Source: Patescibacteria group bacterium UBA2193 (GTDB taxonomy: Bacteria; Patescibacteriota; Minisyncoccia; Moranbacterales; DUUL01). From it: a stretch of DNA of 9,713 nt. Within the stretch, counting starts at the first letter, position 1; each line of letters starts with the position of its first letter. The notes beneath the pieces were generated by a model. The model made no database searches and was not told where the DNA came from. It saw only the letters and a program-made list of their open reading frames with translations. Below are positions 5,772 through 9,713 of the stretch, piece after piece. The stretch lies in NCBI GenBank assembly GCA_002327335.1, contig DCVH01000033.1, positions 1 through 9,713 of the forward strand. Direction: 5' to 3'. The translations under genes were made by a program, and so were the position numbers.

Positions 5772-6815
5772 ATGAATTTAGAAAAATTAGATAAAATATT
5801 GGAAAACGAACCGGCTTTTCGAAAAAAACAGGCCTTGAAATTTATTTTTCAAGATTTGAATGAGACTTGGGATGAAGCTACAATCTTTTCAAAAGAAACT
5901 CGAGAAAAATTGAAAGAAAATTTATCCTTAAAGATAGATTTAGAAATATTATGGGCCAAAGACAAGAAATCTGCCAAAGCGTTGATAAGACTGGATGATG
6001 GAGTTGCGATTGAAACGGTTTTAATGAAAAGTGAAAAAAGAAATACCGTTTGTGTTTCTTCTCAGGCTGGTTGTCCTTTGGGGTGCGCTTTTTGTGCAAC
6101 TGGAAAAAATGGTTTTATTCGGAATCTTGAATATTGGGAAATTATCGAGCAGGTTTTAATTTTTGCCAGAATTTTGAAAAATGAATTTGGAGATGAAAGA
6201 GTGACTAATGTTGTTTTTATGGGGATGGGAGAACCATTTTTGAATTATGAAAATGTGATGAAAGCGGCTAATTTTATTAACTCAAAAGAGGGATTTGAAA
6301 TAGCTGCACGAAAAATTTCCATTTCTACGGTTGGAATAATCCCGGAAATTAAAAGATTTGCTGATGAAGGGAAGCAATTTAACTTGGCTGTTTCTTTGCA
6401 TGCTCCAGCGAATGAATCTCGGAAAAAACTTGTGAAGGTTTGCGATCAATATCCAGTTGAAGAATTGATAAAGGCAATTGACTATTATATAGAAAAAACA
6501 AACAGAAAAGTGATGCTTGAATATTCTCTTTTCCAAGACGTGAATGACAGCGAGAATCAAGCGCAAGAGCTCGTGGGGCTGATGAAGAAAAAACAATATT
6601 ACATGGTGAATTTGATCGAATATAATGAATATGAAAAAAAAGGCAAAGGCGATGTGATTTTGATAAAATCCGAAAAAGAACGGGTTGAGAAATTTAAAAA
6701 TATTTTGCAAAAAGGGGGAATCGAATTCGCCGAGAGATTCAGGTTTGGCCGTGATATCAAAGGTGCTTGCGGGCAATTGGCGGGGGAGCATCGTCCGGGG
6801 AGCGAAAAGGAATGA
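5772..6815 (+). CDS. rlmN: 23S rRNA (adenine-2503-C2)-methyltransferase RlmN
   Basis: This 347-residue radical-SAM enzyme methylates C2 of adenine 2503 in 23S rRNA, near the peptidyl-transferase centre. Members may also modify A37 of some tRNAs. The N-terminal accessory domain spans about 1-90. Glu81 in AIETVLMK lies in the segment that holds a conserved acidic residue. The radical-SAM cluster motif is C-x3-C-x2-C in CPLGCAFC (Cys101, Cys105, Cys108). VVFMGMGEP (147-155) binds S-adenosylmethionine, and SLHA (208-211) is characteristic. RFGRDIKGACGQL (324-336) carries Cys333, the cysteine that is transiently methylated in the RlmN mechanism. That cysteine, with the CxxxCxxC motif, makes the call firm; the homologue Cfr cannot be fully excluded, but the chromosomal, housekeeping context fits RlmN. 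Its length is slightly below the usual 350-400 residues. The ATG lies nine bases after the peptidase stop, with no Shine-Dalgarno. The groES promoter begins nine bases after its TGA stop. Confidence 0.95.
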   Translation: MNLEKLDKILENEPAFRKKQALKFIFQDLNETWDEATIFSKETREKLKENLSLKIDLEILWAKDKKSAKALIRLDDGVAIETVLMKSEKRNTVCVSSQAGCPLGCAFCATGKNGFIRNLEYWEIIEQVLIFARILKNEFGDERVTNVVFMGMGEPFLNYENVMKAANFINSKEGFEIAARKISISTVGIIPEIKRFADEGKQFNLAVSLHAPANESRKKLVKVCDQYPVEELIKAIDYYIEKTNRKVMLEYSLFQDVNDSENQAQELVGLMKKKQYYMVNLIEYNEYEKKGKGDVILIKSEKERVEKFKNILQKGGIEFAERFRFGRDIKGACGQLAGEHRPGSEKE

Positions 6816-6823
6816 TGGGGAAG

Positions 6824-6852
6824 TTGACAAGAGAAGGGGTCGTTGGTATTAT
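6824..6852 (+). promoter_or_regulatory. Strong groES promoter
   Basis: A perfect TTGACA (6824-6829) is followed after 17 bases by TATTAT (6847-6852). This is the best consensus promoter in the window. Transcription should start near 6859, inside the CIRCE-like operator that follows. The leader to the groES ATG at 6974 is about 115 bases. Confidence 0.75.
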
Positions 6853-6853
6853 T

Positions 6854-6880
6854 TTAGCAGTCAGGCACCTTGTCTGCCAA
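6854..6880 (+). promoter_or_regulatory. CIRCE-like HrcA operator, variant
   Basis: TTAGCAGTC (6854-6862), nine bases and GTCTGCCAA (6872-6880) match the CIRCE consensus TTAGCACTC-N9-GAGTGCTAA in architecture and in 14 of 18 bases. The half-sites agree with each other at seven of nine positions. Both carry GCAG where the consensus has GCAC, so the deviation is symmetric. The site starts one base after the -10 box and covers the predicted transcription start of groES, the normal place for repression by HrcA. No hrcA gene is in the window, so the repressor is inferred. Confidence 0.62.
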
Positions 6881-6881
6881 T

Positions 6882-6957
6882 CGCAATCATTTGCGGATGA
6901 CGTGATAAAAATAATAATTAATTTTTCCTAACTGAAAAACGACAAAGGTCATTTCAG
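6882..6957 (+). other. groES leader with two small hairpins
   Basis: CGCAA/TTGCG (6882-6895, four-base loop) forms one hairpin. CTGAAA (6932-6937) and TTTCAG (6952-6957) form another with an inner GAC-AAAG-GTC (6941-6950). The second ends one base before the AGGA at 6959-6962, the likely groES ribosome-binding site, 11 bases upstream of the ATG. The structures could tune translation or stability of groES mRNA; the stems are short and this is inference. Confidence 0.35.
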
Positions 6958-6973
6958 CAGGACAATCAAAAAA

Positions 6974-7249
6974 ATGAAAAAAATACAACCACTAGGAGCA
7001 AATGTTTTAGTTGAAGTTATTGCACAAGAAAAAATGACAGAGAGCGGAATTGTTCTTCCCGACACAGTCAGCGAGGAGAAACCGCAAGAAGGAAGAGTTG
7101 TTGCTATTGGTGATAGTAAAAAAATTAATGAAAATATCAAAAAAGATTCTTTGGTTATTTTTGCCAAATATAGCGGGACAGAAATCGAAATAGACAAAAA
7201 AGAGTTTCTGATCTTGAAGGCAGAGGATGTTTTAGCGGTTATCAAGTAA
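6974..7249 (+). CDS. groES: Co-chaperonin GroES
   Basis: This 91-residue protein is the 10-kDa co-chaperonin, which forms a seven-fold lid on GroEL and helps fold cytoplasmic proteins. It begins with IQPLGANVLVEVI, the first strand region (family form: PL.DRVLVK). The mobile loop that contacts GroEL is at about 17-34 (AQEKMTESGIVLPDT), and EEKPQEGRVVAIG (34-46) is the standard following segment. The roof-loop region is near 47-57 and the protein ends in EFLILKAEDVLAVI, the closing strand. Length is normal or slightly short (family about 95). The ATG has AGGA 11 bases upstream. A strong promoter and a CIRCE-like operator precede it, indicating heat-shock control. A terminator follows within 20 bases, and no groEL follows, so groES is monocistronic here. 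groEL should be elsewhere in the genome, or absent. Confidence 0.96.
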   Translation: MKKIQPLGANVLVEVIAQEKMTESGIVLPDTVSEEKPQEGRVVAIGDSKKINENIKKDSLVIFAKYSGTEIEIDKKEFLILKAEDVLAVIK

Positions 7250-7268
7250 GATAAATTTATCTTTCAAT

Positions 7269-7302
7269 AAAAAATCCCCCCGATGCGATTGGGGGGATTT
7301 TT
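7269..7302. terminator. Strong terminator after groES
   Basis: TCCCCCC (7275-7281) and GGGGGGA (7291-7297) form the core of the stem. It is extended by an A-run (7269-7274) facing a T-run (7298-7302) and has a nine-base loop. It ends the groES transcript. The preceding A-run makes it potentially active on the minus strand too. Confidence 0.9.
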
Positions 7303-7367
7303 GTTATCAAGTGCAAGAAATCCTAGCGTTGTTTATACTTTTGAAATTTTGTTTAATAATTTATTAT

Positions 7368-7484
7368 TGTCATTCCAAATTTAGTTTGGAATCCATTAGT
7401 CAGATGACATAATTGGTTATTTAAAGTAAAAAAATCATATCAATGTTATTCTCCTAATAGATTCCTGTCTTCGCAGGAATGACA
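7368..7484. repeat. 117-bp palindromic MITE-like repeat
   Basis: The outer ends are perfect nine-base inverted repeats, TGTCATTCC (7368-7376) and GGAATGACA (7476-7484). Further in, GGAATCCATTAG (7388-7399) matches the reverse complement of CTAATAGATTCC (7454-7465) at 11 of 12 bases. Each arm is itself a hairpin: ATTCCAAA/TTTGGAAT (7372-7392) and ATTCCTG/CAGGAAT (7461-7480). The centre is AT-rich and has no coding potential. This is the form of a small non-autonomous mobile or REP-type repeat. The ATTCC/GGAAT hairpin resembles intergenic repeats such as dRS3-like elements in other bacteria; kinship is not implied. It fills the gene-free stretch 7303-7544, where I see nothing else but the IR at 7517-7576. 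Confidence 0.6.
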
Positions 7485-7516
7485 GTCACAAAAGGATTTT
7501 ATAAAAAATGTAAACA

Positions 7517-7576
7517 ACTCTCTGGAATTTAACACGTTAAGAGTTTAATTGCCAAGACCAAAGAGTCCCAGAGAGT
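7517..7576 (-). terminator. Possible terminator or 3' stem of the PEGA gene
   Basis: ACTCTCTGG (7517-7525) and CCAGAGAGT (7568-7576) are perfect nine-base inverted repeats 42 bases apart. An inner TTAAC/GTTAA palindrome lies at 7529-7540. On the minus strand the right arm lies within the last codons of the PEGA gene, and the closing arm is followed by a T-rich stretch (TTGTTTACATTTTTT). The long spacer makes this a weak terminator candidate, but no other terminator is seen for that gene. Confidence 0.4.
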
Positions 7577-9113
7577 CTATTATGACAATCGATTTAAGTA
7601 TATTAATTTCATTTTCTTGATTTCTGAAAAAAAGTGTTTGACTTCCTTTATTGTAGAAAAAATCTCGATTCTCAAAATCTCTTGGTGATTCCATGATGTC
7701 AACGATATTAATGTGATCTCGAATATCTATTTCAGCAGATTTGATTTTGTTGCCGGCAGAAAAAATTATATTTTCATAGCTGTTCATCCATTGAACATTT
7801 TTGAGTGGCACCGAAAATCTGGTGACAAGCTCGTGATCTCCTTTTTTGCGAACAGGTTGAACGTCCCAATCTCTTAACATCAAAAACCAAATTTCTGTGT
7901 CGGTCCAATAGAGAAGTTTTTTCCCATCATCTGAAAATTGCACGCCCTTGGTGTCACTGGTTATGTTTTTTGTAATAATCTCATTTTTTTCTTTTTCTTC
8001 GTTAAAAATGAAGAGGTTGCCATTGTTTTCGTTTTTAATTGTGAGACGATGTTCGTCATAAACAGTAAGTTCTGTCGATCCTCCTTCGGATGGAAAGGAT
8101 TGGCTTGTTATCTGACGTTTTGTTTCAATATTATTATTTTTAATTTCCCAGACAATATTGTTTGGAAGTTGAGCATAGTAGATTCGATTGCCGGCGAAGT
8201 TGAAACTGCTGATTTGTTGGTCAATAAGAATCTTTCCCTCGGGATTATTAAAGTTCAGATAGTAAAGTTCGTTGTTTTCAGTTAAGACGACAAGTTCATC
8301 TGTTTTATCAAACATCCAGCGAACCTTTTTGAATGATACATCATGCTTGATTTCATCGGGGGTTTTTTTCGTTGAAATTGTTGCGGTTTTTGCAACAGCA
8401 TCAGTCTCTTTTCCATTGAAAATTTCATTGAGATTTATTGGGTCTTCAATTTGTTCCTTTCTGATTTTTGCGATTATGTATGTTTTTATATTTTCATTAT
8501 TTCGAAAAGGAATAAAAATATGTTTATTGTCACTGCTCCATTCAACATTCTCTTCTTCCGCTGGATCAAGAAAGAAAAATTCTTCTGTTTCAAATATTTT
8601 TTCAGTCTCATTGGTTTTGGTGTTGAGCAGATAGACTTCTCTTTTCCCTTCGTTTTCGGAAAAGAAAACTACCTCTTTTTCATCTCTTGGTGAAAGAAAA
8701 AATTGTTTAATATCTTTGTCTGGGGTATGAATTGAAAGTTCCTGATTGTCTTTTTTTGGGAAGAGGAGGATGTTCCAAAATTCTGTTGATATGCCGGAAT
8801 GGACTTCGATATTTTTTTCCCAAGAAGTGTAGCCATCTTTTTCACATTTGAGTGTGTATTTCCCCGGGCGAAGGCCGTTGATGGTATAGGAATTATTGAT
8901 GTAGTTTATTTTTTTCTCGTCTTGCTTCTTGTTGTTTAGGGATACCTCAATATCTCGCGGAACACTTTTGAGGGTAATTGAGCCACTAAAAACGAAAATT
9001 CCGTTTTTCAAGTCAAAACGGTAGCCTTTAGCAAGGAAAACTATTGTTGGAGCAATAATGATAAAAAGTAAAATGAAAAAAAACATAAAAGCTCTTCGTT
9101 GATAGAATGTCAT
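7545..9113 (-). CDS. Membrane-anchored PEGA / beta-propeller protein
   Basis: The 522-residue protein starts with a short basic N-terminus (MTFYQRR) and a transmembrane helix at about 8-27, so most of it lies outside the membrane. Residues 43-115 form a PEGA-type beta domain: GSITLKSVPRDIEVSLN, then YTINGLRPGKYTLKCEKDGYTSW with the typical LRPGKY turn. Residues 130-510 contain repeated TolB/WD40-like blade signatures, for example VEWSSDNKHIFIPF (190-203), KVRWMFDKTDELVVL (263-277), VQFSDDGKKLLYW (391-403) and VQWMNSYENIIF (440-451). A beta-propeller is therefore likely. PEGA proteins with such propellers are common in Patescibacteria and probably bind surface glycans or proteins; the ligand is unknown. 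The frame is open to 9371, but the upstream part covers the divergent promoter region. ATG 9113 is just downstream of a promoter and gives a normal membrane anchor. There is no Shine-Dalgarno. Confidence 0.85.
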   Translation of the reverse strand: MTFYQRRAFMFFFILLFIIIAPTIVFLAKGYRFDLKNGIFVFSGSITLKSVPRDIEVSLNNKKQDEKKINYINNSYTINGLRPGKYTLKCEKDGYTSWEKNIEVHSGISTEFWNILLFPKKDNQELSIHTPDKDIKQFFLSPRDEKEVVFFSENEGKREVYLLNTKTNETEKIFETEEFFFLDPAEEENVEWSSDNKHIFIPFRNNENIKTYIIAKIRKEQIEDPINLNEIFNGKETDAVAKTATISTKKTPDEIKHDVSFKKVRWMFDKTDELVVLTENNELYYLNFNNPEGKILIDQQISSFNFAGNRIYYAQLPNNIVWEIKNNNIETKRQITSQSFPSEGGSTELTVYDEHRLTIKNENNGNLFIFNEEKEKNEIITKNITSDTKGVQFSDDGKKLLYWTDTEIWFLMLRDWDVQPVRKKGDHELVTRFSVPLKNVQWMNSYENIIFSAGNKIKSAEIDIRDHINIVDIMESPRDFENRDFFYNKGSQTLFFRNQENEINILKSIVIIDSLGLFGLGN

Positions 9114-9140
9114 GGGTTTTATTAGTGTTAATTTAGATGA

Positions 9141-9169
9141 AGTATAGATTGTTGCCGCCTTTTTAGCAA
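9141..9169 (-). promoter_or_regulatory. Predicted promoter of the PEGA gene
   Basis: On the minus strand TTGCTA (9169-9164), 17 bases and TATACT (9146-9141) form a good promoter. Transcription would begin near 9134, about 21 bases before the ATG. This supports the 9113 start over the longer open frame. Confidence 0.6.
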
Positions 9170-9239
9170 GCAAATTAATTCTTATCAGACAATACTCTAT
9201 AAAAGCTTTAAAAATGGCTTTTGTCAAGGTTGCAGCCGA

Positions 9240-9269
9240 TTGAAGGTTGTGGTAATATTGGCCTATAAT
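9240..9269 (+). promoter_or_regulatory. Predicted promoter of the 9285 gene
   Basis: TTGAAG (9240-9245), 18 bases and a perfect TATAAT (9264-9269) point to transcription from about 9276, some 9 bases before ATG 9285. An upstream in-frame TTG at 9240 falls inside this promoter and cannot be the start of a transcript made from it. Confidence 0.6.
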
Positions 9270-9284
9270 CTTTATAAACAAAAG

Positions 9285-9629
9285 ATGATGCAGGAAGAAA
9301 ATAAAAAAGAAGAAATTCAAAACAATGAAGGGGGAATTGAGGGGGACGCAAATATTGATCAAGGTTATCAAGAAGAAGGAAGAGAAAACACCAAATTGAA
9401 ATTAGTGGCACTTTTTGTTGTCGCAGTTTTGGTTGGTGTTGTAATAAAAGCTCAGGCAGTAAAAATCGTCACGACAGGTTTTGATGATTATCGTTTGAGC
9501 GGATTTGAGAGTGATTTTGATCTGGAAAAAGATCAGGAGGCATTGCTAATGGATTCAGAAACAGGTCAACAAGGGGAGGAAGCGACAGTGGTGGAGCCTG
9601 AAGCACCAGCTCCAAGCTGTGGAAATTAG
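9285..9629 (+). CDS. Single-pass acidic membrane protein, 114 residues
   Basis: No family is recognised. The N-terminal 36 residues are acidic and polar (MMQEENKKEEIQNNEGG). Residues 38-56 form a transmembrane helix (KLKLVALFVVAVLVGVVIK), flanked by basic residues on both sides. The outer part (57-114) has two acidic stretches, a Ser/Gly/Gln-rich segment and a Pro/Glu tail (VVEPEAPAPS) ending in Cys112-Gly-Asn. An N-in, C-out orientation is plausible but the charge pattern does not settle it. A Cys three residues from the end could form a disulfide. The start could be ATG 9285 or 9288; the promoter just upstream leaves room for either, and the upstream TTG at 9240 is rejected. The gene is divergent from the PEGA gene. 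A second gene with a similarly acidic start begins 26 bases after its stop. Confidence 0.75.
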   Translation: MMQEENKKEEIQNNEGGIEGDANIDQGYQEEGRENTKLKLVALFVVAVLVGVVIKAQAVKIVTTGFDDYRLSGFESDFDLEKDQEALLMDSETGQQGEEATVVEPEAPAPSCGN

Positions 9630-9654
9630 AAATAAATTTTAAATATTTAAACAA

Positions 9655-9713
9655 ATGGTTGAAGAACAAAAAAATCAAGAGGGGCAAAATTTTTCGAATA
9701 ACTCGGAAATAAA
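9655..9713 (+). CDS. Start of an unknown gene, cut by window end
   Basis: An ATG at 9655 opens a frame that runs without stop to the last base, giving 19 full residues (MVEEQKNQEGQNFSNNSEI). They are acidic, glutamine- and asparagine-rich, like the start of the gene just upstream. No Shine-Dalgarno is seen and there is no terminator in the 25-base gap, so it is probably co-transcribed with the 9285 gene. The product cannot be identified from this much sequence. Confidence 0.5.
   Translation, partial: MVEEQKNQEGQNFSNNSEI

Noticed and set aside
6282..6830. 182-codon minus-strand frame antisense to rlmN
   Set aside because: It is a composition shadow of rlmN, which has all catalytic cysteines.
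6813..6900. TGA read as glycine, extending rlmN
   Set aside because: RlmN is complete at the TGA, and the groES promoter and operator begin directly after it.
9198..9227. Second minus-strand promoter with a perfect TTGACA (9227-9222)
   Set aside because: At 17 or 18 bases the only -10 candidates are TTTTAT or TTTATA, which are poor, and a better promoter lies closer to the PEGA gene.
9240..9284. TTG start at 9240 for the 9285 gene
   Set aside because: The TTG is the -35 box of the predicted promoter, and two ATG codons lie just after the -10 box.
9114..9371. N-terminal extension of the PEGA gene by 86 residues
   Set aside because: The frame is open, but a good minus-strand promoter (9169-9141) lies inside it, the extension overlaps the divergent promoter, and the ATG at 9113 directly precedes a normal membrane anchor.
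1..9713. CRISPR array, toxin-antitoxin pair, transposase or phage gene
   Set aside because: No spaced direct repeats of CRISPR type and no protein of these classes were found in either strand.

Overview
The window is AT-rich and gene-dense, with short gaps, A/T-run intergenic sequence and several small proteins of unknown function. The gene set suggests a small-genome bacterium of the Candidate Phyla Radiation (Patescibacteria), perhaps near the Parcubacteria/Moranbacteria. It includes a DUF2207 membrane protein, a membrane-anchored PEGA/beta-propeller protein, a lone groES, an S51-like peptidase next to rlmN, and short hypothetical proteins. This assignment is inferred from gene style; no rRNA is present. 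TGA acts as an ordinary stop (for example at the end of rlmN), which argues against the TGA-as-glycine lineages.

Layout, left to right. Positions 1-654 hold the ATPase end of an exporter-type ABC transporter that enters from the left. Positions 696-2489 encode a secreted-then-anchored DUF2207 protein with a Ser/Gly tail, followed by a bidirectional terminator. Two minus-strand genes follow: a 129-residue soluble hypothetical protein (2596-2985) and an 86-residue two-helix membrane protein (3157-3417), separated by a strong minus-strand terminator. A family-4 glycosyltransferase (3582-4754) is read divergently. Next is a promoter, tRNA-Ile(GAT), tRNA-Ala(TGC) and a terminator (4781-5128). A second plus-strand unit holds an S51-like peptidase and rlmN (5193-6815). 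groES (6974-7249) stands alone behind a strong promoter with a CIRCE-like operator and is closed by a strong terminator. Positions 7250-7544 have no gene but contain a 117-bp palindromic MITE-like repeat. The minus-strand PEGA/beta-propeller gene (7545-9113) is divergent from a plus-strand single-pass membrane protein (9285-9629), and a further gene starts at 9655 and runs off the end.

How the genes work together. Most units look like independent one- or two-gene transcripts bounded by hairpin terminators. Many concern the cell envelope: ABC exporter, DUF2207, glycosyltransferase, PEGA protein and small membrane proteins. The rest are translation and protein-quality genes: tRNAs, rlmN, groES and the peptidase. 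Several genes appear to have very short leaders and no Shine-Dalgarno sequence.

I found no CRISPR array, insertion sequence with transposase, phage gene or toxin-antitoxin pair, and nothing I can defend as a wholly new system. The most interesting signals are the symmetric CIRCE variant at groES, the MITE-like palindrome, the S51 peptidase that seems to lack its first strand, and the short-leader gene starts.
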